Part shown: piece by piece, positions 8,775-18,779 of the stretch
Position numbering within the stretch: the first letter of the stretch is position 1
Layout of the letters: each line of letters opens with the position of its first letter
Origin: Methanogenium sp. S4BF
GTDB taxonomy: Archaea; Halobacteriota; Methanomicrobia; Methanomicrobiales; Methanomicrobiaceae
Assembly (NCBI RefSeq): GCF_029633965.1
Contig: NZ_CP091277.1
Span: forward strand, 1,299,940 to 1,363,939
Direction: 5' to 3'
Length of the DNA: 64,000 nucleotides
Made by a program: the position numbers and the translations under genes
The notes under the pieces: generated by a model
Told to the model about the DNA's origin: nothing
Database searches by the model: none
The model's input: only the letters and a program-made list of their open reading frames with translations

Positions 8775-11700
8775 ATGAAACTGCAATTCAAACACCAAGC
8801 ATTCCAGGCTGAAGCTGCACAGGCGGTCTGTGACGTCTTTGCCGGACAGCCACGGACAACACCCACCTATCTTATTGATACCGGACTTATCGAAAAGACC
8901 TCCCGGCAGATACGATTCGGTGACGGCGAATTGGTCGATGAGGATTCCATTGACAGCACCGGATACAGGAACAGCAGAATAAAAATTGCTGACACTCAGA
9001 TTCTTCAAAATCTGCAGAAAATCCAGAGAGATTTACAGATAGAGCCTTCAAAAGACCTTGAAGGGACATATAACCTGACCATCGAGATGGAGACCGGTGT
9101 CGGGAAGACCTACACCTACATCAAAACGATGTATGAAATGAACAAACGATTCGGGTTCACAAAGTTCATCATTGTTGTTCCATCCATTGCCATCCGTGAA
9201 GGAGTGTACAAGTCATTTGAACTGACGGAAGATCACTTCGCAGAAGACTATGGCAAGAAGATCCGCTATTTCATCTACAACTCAAAGCAGCTCCATAAAC
9301 TCGAGCAGTTCGCAAACGACAGCAGCATCCATGTAATGATCATCAATTCCCAGGCGTTCAATGCCAGAGGAAAGGATGCGAGACGCATTTACATGCAGCT
9401 CGATTCTTTCAGAAGCCGCAAACCCATCGATGTCATTGCACAGACAAACCCGGTAGTAATCATTGATGAACCGCAGTCGGTTGAAGGTGCGGCAACAAAA
9501 GAACGGCTGAAAGAATTTAATCCCCTCATGACCCTGCGGTATTCGGCCACCCATAAGAAGAACGAGACCTATAACATGGTCTACCGGCTGGATGCCCTTG
9601 AGGCATACAATAAACGACTGGTCAAAAAGATTGCGGTAAAAGGAATTTCTGTTACCGGTTCAACAGGGACTGAAGGGTATCTCTATCTGGAAGGTCTGAA
9701 TTTTTCAAAATCTGCTCCCACCGCCAGTCTTGAATTTGAGTGCAAAGGGAAGAACAGCCTGAGAAAAGTCAGCCGGAATGTAACGGAGGGATACAACCTG
9801 TATGAGCATTCAGGTGAATTAAACCAATATCAGGGATATGTAGTTTCAGAGATAAACGGCCTCACCAATTCGGTATCATTCACAAACGGAGTCACCATCA
9901 CTGCCGGTGAGATGCAGGGTTTAACAGATGAAGAACAGATCCGGCGCATTCAAATCCGCGAAACAATCAAGTCTCACCTTGAACGCGAACGTGCACTCTT
10001 CAAAAAAGGAATAAAGGTTCTGTCACTCTTCTTCATTGATGAAGTAGCCAAATACCGGCAGTACGATGATTCCGGGGAGCAGATACCCGGAGAATATGCC
10101 CAGATATTTGAAGAGGAATATCGTTCAGAGATTGAAAATCTCACATTGTCCTTTGGTGAAGATGACTATCTCTGTTACCTTAAGCAGATCAAAGCAGAAG
10201 AGACGCACCAGGGATACTTCTCCATTGACAAAAAGGGCAAATATGTTGATAGCAGCGCCAAAGGAAAGGAGAATGTCTCAGATGACGTTGACGCATATGA
10301 CCTTATCATGAAGAAGAAAGAGCAGCTCCTTGATCACAAGGAACCTGTTCGCTTCATATTTTCCCATTCTGCCCTTCGTGAAGGATGGGACAATCCAAAT
10401 GTATTCCAGATCTGCACCCTGAAGACAAGTAGTTCAGAAGTCCGCAAACGCCAGGAAGTTGGCCGTGGACTTAGGCTGTGCGTGAACAATCTCGGCGAAA
10501 GAATGGATACAAATGTGCTTGGTGGTGATGTCCACAATGTCAATGTTCTCACGGTTATCGCAAACGAAAGTTATGACAGCTTTGCCAAAGCCCTGCAGAG
10601 TGAGATGGCAGATGCCATTGCAGACAGACCACGCATTGTTGATGCCCGGTTATTTGAAGGCAGAGTTATTTCCAACATAAACGGTGCAGAACGGATCATT
10701 GATCCAGATCTTGCACGGAAAATTAACAATAGCTTGATCCGAAATTGTTATGTTGATGATGATTGTGCATTGACAGTAAAATACCATGAAGACGCTAAAA
10801 ACGGGAATATCAGTTTGCCGGAAGAGATTAATGATTACTCAGGATCAATAATAGAAATACTTGGCAACATTGGTAACCCTGATGCATTTAGGCCGGATGA
10901 TGCACGCAGCAGGAATGTTGACCTGAAAATAGTCGACGAGAAGCTTGAGATGAAGGAGTTTAAATCCCTCTGGGAAAGGATAAACTCAAAATCAGCATAT
11001 ATTGTCGATTTTGATTCAAATGAACTGGTAGAGAAATCCATAGCGGCACTGGATGAAAAACTCAGAGTCAAAAAAATATTTTACCGGATTGAGTCCGGTG
11101 CCCAGGTGGATACAATACAGAGCAAGGAATCGGTTGCATACGGTGAGTCATTCATCCAAAAAGAACAGGAAACCACAGTTGCTGCTGCAAAGGCAAACTC
11201 CTCTGTGAAGTATGATTTAATTGGCGAGATTGCCAAATCCACAAAACTTACCCGCAAGGATGTGGCCGCAATCCTGCAGGGCATAAAAACGACCACATTT
11301 GATCAATTTAAAGGTAATCCGGAAGAGTTCATCATACAGGCATCAAAGCTTATTGATGAACAGAAAGCAACGGTAATTGTTGAACATATTGAGTATCATA
11401 TTCTTGAAGACCGCTATGATACCGGCATTTTTACCGAGCCTTCAATGAAACGGGGCACCATTGGAAAGAATGCAATACCTGCAGACAAGAGTCTCTATAA
11501 TTACATCATAACCGATTCCGGGACTGAACGGAAATTTGCAGAAAAACTTGACACAGATACCAATGTTGCTGTGTATGTCAAACTTCCCAACGGATTTTAT
11601 ATTAACACCCCGGTTGGAAAATACAACCCCGACTGGGCAATTGCATTTAAGGAAGGAACAGTCAAGCACATCTACTTTGTTGCCGAGACAAAGGGAGATT

Positions 11701-11840
11701 TATCCTCAATGCAACTGCGTAAAATAGAGTCGTTGAAGATTCAGTGCGCGAGGGAGCATTTCAGGAGCATTAGTTCGGATTCGGTGAAATATGAGGTTGT
11801 TACCGATTATCATGGTTTATTGAATGAAGTTATGACGTGA
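8775..11840 (+). CDS. res: Type III restriction endonuclease subunit Res
   Basis: A 1021-residue helicase-nuclease. Walker A is ETGVGKTYTY (about residue 105), the DEAD-box equivalent is IIDEPQ (about 230), followed by YSATHKKN (about 257) and REVGRGLR-type motif VI (QEVGRGLRLCV). At the C-terminus NPDWAI (about 950) and FVAETKG (about 969) form a PD-ExK nuclease. Length and layout match type III Res. The start is preceded by GGAGG at 8763-8767. With Mod it should translocate from unmethylated sites and cleave DNA. A gap of 80 bp separates it from rhuM. No obvious lesions were seen. Confidence 0.95.
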   Translation: MKLQFKHQAFQAEAAQAVCDVFAGQPRTTPTYLIDTGLIEKTSRQIRFGDGELVDEDSIDSTGYRNSRIKIADTQILQNLQKIQRDLQIEPSKDLEGTYNLTIEMETGVGKTYTYIKTMYEMNKRFGFTKFIIVVPSIAIREGVYKSFELTEDHFAEDYGKKIRYFIYNSKQLHKLEQFANDSSIHVMIINSQAFNARGKDARRIYMQLDSFRSRKPIDVIAQTNPVVIIDEPQSVEGAATKERLKEFNPLMTLRYSATHKKNETYNMVYRLDALEAYNKRLVKKIAVKGISVTGSTGTEGYLYLEGLNFSKSAPTASLEFECKGKNSLRKVSRNVTEGYNLYEHSGELNQYQGYVVSEINGLTNSVSFTNGVTITAGEMQGLTDEEQIRRIQIRETIKSHLERERALFKKGIKVLSLFFIDEVAKYRQYDDSGEQIPGEYAQIFEEEYRSEIENLTLSFGEDDYLCYLKQIKAEETHQGYFSIDKKGKYVDSSAKGKENVSDDVDAYDLIMKKKEQLLDHKEPVRFIFSHSALREGWDNPNVFQICTLKTSSSEVRKRQEVGRGLRLCVNNLGERMDTNVLGGDVHNVNVLTVIANESYDSFAKALQSEMADAIADRPRIVDARLFEGRVISNINGAERIIDPDLARKINNSLIRNCYVDDDCALTVKYHEDAKNGNISLPEEINDYSGSIIEILGNIGNPDAFRPDDARSRNVDLKIVDEKLEMKEFKSLWERINSKSAYIVDFDSNELVEKSIAALDEKLRVKKIFYRIESGAQVDTIQSKESVAYGESFIQKEQETTVAAAKANSSVKYDLIGEIAKSTKLTRKDVAAILQGIKTTTFDQFKGNPEEFIIQASKLIDEQKATVIVEHIEYHILEDRYDTGIFTEPSMKRGTIGKNAIPADKSLYNYIITDSGTERKFAEKLDTDTNVAVYVKLPNGFYINTPVGKYNPDWAIAFKEGTVKHIYFVAETKGDLSSMQLRKIESLKIQCAREHFRSISSDSVKYEVVTDYHGLLNEVMT

Positions 11841-12420
11841 TTACTGAAATGAGCGCCGAAAATATTCTTGTGCGAATGTGATTGAAATACAAAGCATTGA
11901 CGGAAGTCAACTTACCCTTCCCAAAAAAGGCATGAATGTGGGCAGTATACCCCGTCCACATTCGCTAAATTCTCCTGAATTCCACCACATGCTCCAGATG
12001 TTCCACTGCATCCATATACCCAGTTTCTCCCCCGGACAGCGCAGCACCTTCGCGGGGCCACTCACGACACCCGCTAAGAGATTGCATCACCAAAGAAATG
12101 CCCCGCATTGTCACAGGGACGCGGGGACACGGGGCGGGGGGATGGAGGATTATATCTCCTGCCTCCCGCTGTCTCCCCGAGCCCGGAAATGGGGTCCTGT
12201 CCCGCATCCCATGGGGCCGTGATGGCACCCATATTTCAGGCCCATTTTTCCTCTTAAACATGCTAAAAATTGCAAATTTGGGCATATCCGGGCTTATCTT
12301 GGCATATTTACGTGGCATCGGGACCACCCTAAAAATAGGGATGTTATGAGCGTTATACGACAAAAAGTGCCTGGAAGTTCAGTCCCGCGCAGTGCCCGGC
12401 GACCAGTGACCAGTCCCTGT
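11841..12420. other. Intergenic, no supported gene
   Basis: About 580 bp after res. Short open frames exist on both strands but none looks conserved or has a clear ribosome site. The middle holds a G-run/C-run imperfect palindrome around 12118-12182, with a smaller GGAG/CTCC hairpin near 12144-12159, followed by an AT-rich stretch (12240-12345). It may be remnant DNA at the edge of the defence island. Confidence 0.5.
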
Positions 12421-13035
12421 TTACCCAGTCCTCCCCATTCCCTCCACATGGTTCAGATTATACCTCGCGTCCGAATACGCCGGGTCAATCTTCACAGCAC
12501 AGGTGAAACATTCCTTCGCCTCACTCGTGCGTCCGGCCGCAGCCATCGCCTCGCCTTTTGCGTTCCAGGCCATCGCATCATCCGGGCTCCTCGCAAGGGC
12601 AGTGTCATACCACTTGTGCCCCTTCGGGACTTCGGTAGCACTGCTCATCATCCGGGACACGACAGAGGCACCGTCCTTTTCATTCTCCGTGAGAGAAATC
12701 ACCAGATGGTCCAGCACCCGGTTGTTCTCATGAACCGACTGACCTGACCGGCGCAGGGCGTCCTCCCTCTTCGTCAGGGAAGTGATGAGACGTTCAAGCT
12801 CCTGTTTCACACCGGGAGAACGGACCGCTGAGGCAGCAATGCGCACAGAAAGTGCGTTTTCGCCTGCAGGGACGACTGTTATCCATTGCGTCCCGGCCCG
12901 TGAATCTGTCAGAAAACCCGTAGATTTCGTACATTCCGGCATGTCCTGACCGATGGCATCCGACTCCACCCGAAGTGTTGCATATTCATCCGCACCGCCC
13001 TCTTCGAAATATTCACTGACTGTTATCGTCACCAT
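12421..13035 (-). CDS. TPR-containing protein of unknown function
   Basis: A 204-residue protein without a signal peptide. The middle (about residues 75-115) is rich in Glu, Leu and Arg and probably coiled. Residues about 145-195 contain two tetratricopeptide-like units (ARSPDDAMAWNAKGEAMAAA, then AKECFTCAVKIDPAYSDARY). TPR units mediate protein contacts. The N-terminal part is unrecognised. It stands alone between the type III system and hicBA. A distant similarity in its TPR units to the secreted TPR protein at the right end of the window is family-level only. Confidence 0.7.
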   Translation of the reverse strand: MVTITVSEYFEEGGADEYATLRVESDAIGQDMPECTKSTGFLTDSRAGTQWITVVPAGENALSVRIAASAVRSPGVKQELERLITSLTKREDALRRSGQSVHENNRVLDHLVISLTENEKDGASVVSRMMSSATEVPKGHKWYDTALARSPDDAMAWNAKGEAMAAAGRTSEAKECFTCAVKIDPAYSDARYNLNHVEGMGRTG

Positions 13036-13393
13036 CCACTATCACTCCGGATAGCTATTTTCTCAACGATGGTGCAGATAAACTGAGCGGTATGGTCAAA
13101 CATTTATCCCCCTCATCATCTCACTCATCACCTCTCTCCTCTCTTTAAAAAATGTGCAGAACCGGTGGATTGAAACGTTTCAAACGGCGTCCGTCGAATG
13201 GCTGAAACATGGGGGTGAACTGCTTTGCAGGAAGAAGAGAATGAACACGTGTGAATGGATGGCAAAGGCAATGGAGGGAAATGAATACAGGGGAAGGCAC
13301 TGTTCCTTTGGTTATCTACTATCTCTCCTTCCTGTTTGGCTGGTTCGTGTGTATCCCCCGTGTTTCAGCAGGGGTCACCAGAGCTGTATGATA
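13036..13393. other. Intergenic, no supported gene
   Basis: About 360 bp between the TPR gene and hicA. An open frame at 13154-13423 on the plus strand has no recognisable features and runs antisense into the hicA reading, so it was not accepted. I see no repeat or RNA gene. Confidence 0.45.
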
Positions 13394-13626
13394 TCATATT
13401 GCCTCAAAAAATTCTTCCTTTGAGACTTCACAGTCCCGGATAATTTTTGCAAGAAGACCTTTTGAGATATCTTCCCCTTTATGAAATGGAACAACAGTAG
13501 TTCGTCCATCCGGGTGACGGAAAAAATATGACTCCCATTTTGTCGCGATTGGACAAACCCAGGTTTTACAAGAATTTTACATACTTTTTCGGGTGGTTGT
13601 GGGAGAATTCGCTGCATATCACCCAT
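13394..13626 (-). pseudogene. hicA: HicA-type mRNA interferase toxin, frameshifted
   Basis: The minus strand reads MQRILPQPPEKVCKILV, then GFVQSRQNGSHIF, which is the HicA fold with its catalytic His (GSH). After a run of T's (coding strand, about nt 13522-13528) the frame breaks. One frame over, the family sequence continues as FRHPDGRTTVVPFHKGEDIS and then LLAKIIRDCEVSKEEFFEAI to a stop at 13394. One missing base would restore a protein of about 75 residues. The catalytic His lies before the break, but the shifted tail destroys the second half of the fold. It may be a true mutation, slippage at the T run, or an assembly error. It follows hicB closely. Confidence 0.75.
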
Positions 13627-13640
13627 TGCATATCACCCAC

Positions 13641-13868
13641 TCAAACCAGAACATCTATCTGTTGCAGTCCAATGAATTCCAGGTGCGGGATCTCATTCAA
13701 TTCACTAGCACACAGTTCAGCCGCCTCTCTGATCCGCTCCATTAGTGTTGGCACATCTCCTGCCTGGGTGTGACATCCTGGAATCTGAGGTATTTCAGCC
13801 ACATATATGCCATCTTCATCCTGTTCAATGATGACCGTAAATCTGCGGGCTGTCTTCATAATCTGCAT
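13641..13868 (-). CDS. hicB: HicB family antitoxin
   Basis: A 75-residue protein with the HicB partial RNase H-like fold: FTVIIEQDEDGIYVAEIPQI followed by PGCHTQAGDVPTLMERIREA. AGGT lies just before the ATG at 13868. The short form has no C-terminal DNA-binding domain. It precedes the frameshifted hicA by about 15-25 bp; the two genes are joined by a duplicated GGGTGATATGCA unit. HicB normally binds and blocks HicA; with a broken toxin it may be free of selection or act in trans. Confidence 0.88.
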   Translation of the reverse strand: MQIMKTARRFTVIIEQDEDGIYVAEIPQIPGCHTQAGDVPTLMERIREAAELCASELNEIPHLEFIGLQQIDVLV

Positions 13869-14168
13869 ATGTACCTGCAGAGCTGATAAATATTCGGACG
13901 GTGACGGCCAGTACTGTATTTAGCCATTTGTGAAATGGGTTGCTTTCAGGAGGGTCCGGCCGATCCAACCATGACCTTCCCATTGGTCTTCTGGATCAAG
14001 GTTTTACCTGACATCGTTTGGATGTCAGCCACATCGCCTATACGCCAGAGGATGAAACGGAATCCAACATATCAACACAAACTCAGCAGGTTACTACCAG
14101 AAATAAACGTTGAAAATGTATTCTTTTTGGTTGAGAGACCCCCTTCCGTTCTCCCACCATGTTCCAAC
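13869..14168. other. Intergenic, no supported gene
   Basis: About 300 bp between hicB and mcrC. No open frame with family features was recognised. It probably contains the hicBA promoter near its left end and the 3' end of the mcrBC transcript near its right end. Confidence 0.4.
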
Positions 14169-15494
14169 TCAATTGAAAGCTGCATGAACAGACGCTGAAA
14201 GACTCTCTCTGAATACTGCCCACCCCTCCGGCGTATTCAGATCCGACGACAAAACTACTGATTTAATATACAACGGAATCCTCAGTTCCTCACCGGCAGG
14301 ACCAACACATTCAAAGAAAAACGTCCCGTACTCCCTGTCATCAATATCAGGATATAAAAGCACCCCTGCCTTAGCCCGGAGTTTTGTCACATACGCATAC
14401 ATCTGATACATATCAGCCTGCGAGACACCAAATGTACGGTCCTCTTCATCAAGAATCTTGTATTTTGTATCGATCACAAAAACGGATGAATGATGCCTGA
14501 TTACCAGATCAGGAATCAGCCGGAAAACACCACGGGAATGTTCCTTTGTGGCAAGGTTTCCAATATATTTCTGTGGTTCGATTTCAGGAGTGCAGTGAAA
14601 GAAATATCGGGGGTCGCTCTGCAGCACAACGGCGATAAACTCCTCAAAGAGCGTATTCATCGGTATCATGAGTGAGAATGATTCCACTTCGGATGCCTGC
14701 AGGGTAAGTGTTGAATTAGAGAGAAAAATCCGGCAGAATCTGATGAAAGGTTCATACATACGGTTGAGACGATTGAAGACGATACGATCGATGTCAACGA
14801 CTCGTACCGGCTCTGATCCAACCTCGTCAAGAGAGTTTACGACCGAACGAAGAAGACGAATAGTCCCAAAATTCTGCGATTTTCGGGCCATCAGATGACA
14901 GGAATATTTCAGGGTTTTATGAATCATCGTATCAGCAGAAAGCTCATGATACCGGCAGGGAATAATATGAAGACGGGCAGGATTTGCATATTGCCTGACC
15001 TCAATTCTCCCTCGAATGAAACGAAGCTCCTGTTCCTGTTTCTTATACTCTCTGACCTTTGTTGAATGGATAAGAGCACTCAGCTTCCGTGCAAATATCC
15101 GGATGAACACCTCAAAAAGATCAAGTTCTGCCAGATCAAGACCTGCAAAATCCGACTCTTTTATTGAGAGGCGATTGGTCATTGAAAGCATCTTCAGAAG
15201 ATTTCCGGCAACGATCTTCTTGTGCTCTTTTGAGTGACCGTCACGATACAGTTTTGGAAATATCTCAAGAGTAATACTGCCTGCTTTCACCACTCCAACA
15301 AATCCCAGTGGTTTAATGTATTTTCGATTAATCTCGAAAAACCGCTCATTTTCGTTTATATTCTCAAGGTGCTGCAGTGTCTTCCCGGTAAGTCTGAATG
15401 TGTTGTCTTCAAAGCTGTCACTCTCTGAAACCTCATAGGGGTACCGTTCAAACTCATAGAGCGTTGCTGTGGAAGACATATTCTCCCTAATCAT
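14169..15494 (-). CDS. mcrC: McrC nuclease subunit of McrBC restriction system
   Basis: A protein of about 441 residues with the McrC layout: an N-terminal beta-rich segment, ARKLSALIHSTKVREYK in the middle, and a C-terminal PD-(D/E)xK nuclease with LIPDLVIRH followed by VFVIDTKYKIL, which supplies the Asp and the D-x-K pair. McrC is the endonuclease that works with the McrB motor. It overlaps the 3' end of mcrB, and ATG candidates are at 15494 and 15479; I give 15494, and the second has an AGGGAG very close upstream. Translational coupling to mcrB is likely. Confidence 0.92.
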   Translation of the reverse strand: MIRENMSSTATLYEFERYPYEVSESDSFEDNTFRLTGKTLQHLENINENERFFEINRKYIKPLGFVGVVKAGSITLEIFPKLYRDGHSKEHKKIVAGNLLKMLSMTNRLSIKESDFAGLDLAELDLFEVFIRIFARKLSALIHSTKVREYKKQEQELRFIRGRIEVRQYANPARLHIIPCRYHELSADTMIHKTLKYSCHLMARKSQNFGTIRLLRSVVNSLDEVGSEPVRVVDIDRIVFNRLNRMYEPFIRFCRIFLSNSTLTLQASEVESFSLMIPMNTLFEEFIAVVLQSDPRYFFHCTPEIEPQKYIGNLATKEHSRGVFRLIPDLVIRHHSSVFVIDTKYKILDEEDRTFGVSQADMYQMYAYVTKLRAKAGVLLYPDIDDREYGTFFFECVGPAGEELRIPLYIKSVVLSSDLNTPEGWAVFRESLSASVHAAFN

Positions 15495-18400
15495 CCCGGG
15501 AGATGTAATCGTCGTCTTCTGTCTCATCTTCATCCTGGCCGGATGAATGATCCATTTTTGTGAGTCTTTTTAGAGCAGAAAGGAACACACCATTGTGGCA
15601 GGGTTCTGTAAACATGAATGACCGGTCATCAGAACGAAGCGTGACAAAATCTTTGCCAAGGATTTCAGAGAGCTTTTTGGGAGAATCGTAAAAGTACTCC
15701 TGAAGAAGAGGCAGAACCTCATAGTACCATATAAATTCGAGTGAACCACAGGCATCGTCAGGTGTTCTCTCGTCTTTCAGTTTTACAAAATAACTGTGAC
15801 CAATTTGATGATCCCTGTCATACTTTTCAAGAATTGCATTATTTAATTGTTCATGAACCGCAATGGCAATATCAAAGATCTCCTGCACTTTGGCATCGTT
15901 GCTTACCAGCAATTCTCTGAGAACGTCTGAATCAGGCATCATTTCAAAAAATCCAAACCGTCTCCTCAGGGCAATATCCACAAGAGCAATGGATTTATCA
16001 GCAGTGTTCATGGTGCCGATAATATAGAGATTTGGTGGGATGCCAAACCTGGTTTTGGAATACGGCAGCGTAATTGGCAGTCCGTTCTCAGCACACAGCC
16101 TCTTGTCAGCCTCAAGAAGAGTGATAAGTTCACCAAATATTCGGGAGATGTCACCCCGGTTAATCTCATCGATGATCAGGTAGAAAGGAGCTTCTGAAAC
16201 GGATTCAAGAGCAGAGTCACACTCTTCTTCGGTTAATTCAGGAATATTCTTACCCTTCACCCATTTTTTTTCAATTCCTGCTGTTTGAAGAAGGACATTG
16301 AATGCCTGCCGGGCAAATTCCTTGAAAACCCCATCTTCAACCTGATAATGGATACACCCTTCATCATCTGCTTCCGGGCGCAGTCCCTCGATAAAATCTT
16401 CATATGCAAAGGACGGATGGAATGTCACAAAACGGGTATTTTTGACAAACTCAGTATTCTGTTGAACGGTTATGCCCAAAGATTCTGGTGAAATACCATC
16501 GGATAACGATATAATCTCATTTACATCGTTATTAGAAAGACCCAGAATACTGAAACTCATTTTACCGAAATTTATTCGGGGATTATTTTTAGGTAAATCG
16601 CTATTCTTTATCTGTGCATAGGTGGGTCCATTAAACTGCGTGATAACCTCAAATATTAGGAAATCAACATTTTTTTGAATACATTTTACTACTGTTGTGT
16701 ATCTCTTTGCTTTCTCTGCTGTATAGGCAAATCCAAAATCACCTTCCTGGATTTCATCATAATATTCCTGCCAGTTTGGATTCGCATCTGATTTACCAAA
16801 TCTTTTGGACCATTCATATCTGAAAGTGTCACCCATTTTCAGAGATTTTACCTCACCGTCATGTGGTTCGTAAATAGTAATTGAATAAAACTTTTTATCA
16901 GAGAGATTCTGGTTATGAAAATTATATCCCGTAATTCCAGAGGACGAAATATATTTGGTTGCAAGAAACGTCTTTCCTGTGCCAGGAGGGCCGTAAAGAA
17001 TCACCTGTTTTTTTCTTTCCAGTAACTGATCAAGCATTCCCGTATCAATAATTGGTTTCGGCGTCATTCTGTTCATAATTCTTTCATACTCATCCTTTGT
17101 TAGTTCAGTAACCCGTTGTGAAAATTTCCCCTTCATATCTTTTGGGATAGGGATATTCAGATTCGTTTCTTCCCAGTCAACATCGTGATAATAGGATTTC
17201 TGCGGTTCATCATCGTAATAGGTCTCGGAACTCAGGACACCTTTGCCCACAATCCTGGTTTTCCCCTCATTAATTAGGACAATATCTCCTTTTTTTAGTG
17301 AAAATAGGTATTTATAGAGAGAACCTGAATGTGATTTATCATTATACGCGTTATTGTAATGCGTTTTAAATTCAGCAGGATCTGAAAATGTAAGAGCGTC
17401 TGCACCGTATTTTTCCACAAACACTTTCCAGGAATCAAGATGAATATAATTTTCATCTCTCCATCGATTCCAGAAACATAACCCGGTAATAATTTTAGTT
17501 TTTGGATTGCAGAATGACGGGTTCATAACCCAGTATTTACGTTCTGAAATTCTTTCCAGGATGTATTTTGTAAACTGATCGAATGATAAACTGGCAATAG
17601 TCTGATTGCATTTCCCAATTAACCCGGAATCATTTGGAATCGAAATATTCAGATCGGTTTCCTGCCATAACACATCGCGACAAAGATAGCAATTGTCATC
17701 ATCATCCTTCCGATATTTTGGATCTGATTTGACAACTCCATATCCGATAAAAGAATTCTTCCCACGGTTGGCGACAATAATGTCACCGAGTTTAAATTCG
17801 TATAAAAATTTGATATGCTGGTTTGCTGTGTAGTCTGAACCATCAGCAGCTTTTTTTATTGTTTCTTTGTCAGCGGTAAAAAGTTCTTTTTTGAGATTTT
17901 CATATAATCCGCCCCAGTTAATACTGACAATTTCATTATCCTGCCAAAATTTATTATCCCATAGATAAGCATTTTCTCCGGGAGCAACTTTCCAGATATT
18001 CACCCAACTAATATCACAGAGGAAATCATCCAATGTAACAAAATCTGCGTCCTTGAAATCCGAGTCTTTCCGAAGCTGTTTCAGAACCTGTGCAGCTTTT
18101 TTGCAGAATTCACCATATGTATCCCCAATCTGTTCTCCCTTATCAGGCACTTCTTCATAATCAAATCCTAAAAATGCAAGTGCTCTCTCTGAAAATAGAT
18201 TACTGATGGCGTATTTGTCCGGATAAAAATAGGTGAGTAATTCTGAGGTAATACTCCTGGTTACATCATTTTCCCTCATGAACCGCTGATATCGTACTGA
18301 GATATCGTTATTGCCAAAAAGAAGATCCTTTAGCGTATCAATGAATTTCTGACTGTATAGTTTCTCAGCTAATTTGATATTTATCGGAGAATCACGATTG

Positions 18401-18642
18401 GCATCATCTCCCCCATCTTCTGTCGCAAATAGCTCACTGAGGATTTTTATGGCTCTTTCTGTATCGGGTGAATCAATGTTTTCTTTTGAAAAAACGGATT
18501 GTATTTCACGTTTCAGCCATTCTTGTATTTCAGATCCTTTTTTGCCATCACGACCAGCTTCCTCTTCAAGTTCATCGTAACGCTGTTTGAATCTCTCTAT
18601 GTAAATTGGAATAATTTTTTCCAGGTTTTTATTTCCAATCAT
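15487..18642 (-). CDS. mcrB: McrB-like AAA+ protein with two EVE-like modules
   Basis: A 1051-residue AAA+ protein. Walker A GPPGTGKTF is near residue 550, the McrB motif HPSFAYEDFIEG near 738, Walker B LIIDEINRGD near 818, sensor GTMNTADKS near 875 and ALRRRFGF near 893. The N-terminal half carries two similar PUA/EVE-like modules (about 211-340 and 370-525), each ending in an 'ETxLNI(S/P)IP' stretch, so the module appears duplicated. EVE-like domains read modified bases, consistent with recognition of modified cytosine. Between Walker A and the HPS motif there is an extra segment of about 150 residues (575-730). It is transcribed before mcrC. Confidence 0.92.
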   Translation of the reverse strand: MIGNKNLEKIIPIYIERFKQRYDELEEEAGRDGKKGSEIQEWLKREIQSVFSKENIDSPDTERAIKILSELFATEDGGDDANRDSPINIKLAEKLYSQKFIDTLKDLLFGNNDISVRYQRFMRENDVTRSITSELLTYFYPDKYAISNLFSERALAFLGFDYEEVPDKGEQIGDTYGEFCKKAAQVLKQLRKDSDFKDADFVTLDDFLCDISWVNIWKVAPGENAYLWDNKFWQDNEIVSINWGGLYENLKKELFTADKETIKKAADGSDYTANQHIKFLYEFKLGDIIVANRGKNSFIGYGVVKSDPKYRKDDDDNCYLCRDVLWQETDLNISIPNDSGLIGKCNQTIASLSFDQFTKYILERISERKYWVMNPSFCNPKTKIITGLCFWNRWRDENYIHLDSWKVFVEKYGADALTFSDPAEFKTHYNNAYNDKSHSGSLYKYLFSLKKGDIVLINEGKTRIVGKGVLSSETYYDDEPQKSYYHDVDWEETNLNIPIPKDMKGKFSQRVTELTKDEYERIMNRMTPKPIIDTGMLDQLLERKKQVILYGPPGTGKTFLATKYISSSGITGYNFHNQNLSDKKFYSITIYEPHDGEVKSLKMGDTFRYEWSKRFGKSDANPNWQEYYDEIQEGDFGFAYTAEKAKRYTTVVKCIQKNVDFLIFEVITQFNGPTYAQIKNSDLPKNNPRINFGKMSFSILGLSNNDVNEIISLSDGISPESLGITVQQNTEFVKNTRFVTFHPSFAYEDFIEGLRPEADDEGCIHYQVEDGVFKEFARQAFNVLLQTAGIEKKWVKGKNIPELTEEECDSALESVSEAPFYLIIDEINRGDISRIFGELITLLEADKRLCAENGLPITLPYSKTRFGIPPNLYIIGTMNTADKSIALVDIALRRRFGFFEMMPDSDVLRELLVSNDAKVQEIFDIAIAVHEQLNNAILEKYDRDHQIGHSYFVKLKDERTPDDACGSLEFIWYYEVLPLLQEYFYDSPKKLSEILGKDFVTLRSDDRSFMFTEPCHNGVFLSALKRLTKMDHSSGQDEDETEDDDYISRDD

Positions 18643-18779
18643 AATTTGATCCTATATAATAGCTGAAATTATTCGTTCTAAAGCGATAAACCCTTTTATT
18701 TGAGTTTTTTCATATTTTGAAGCTCAAATGGCATCCATTCATTTCTTTCTGTTCGAAATAATAGAAAGAAGGTATTGAA

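Noticed and set aside
11965-12363. Minus-strand 132-codon frame after res
   Set aside because: Runs through the G/C-rich palindrome and has Pro/Arg-rich chance-like composition; no conserved motif.
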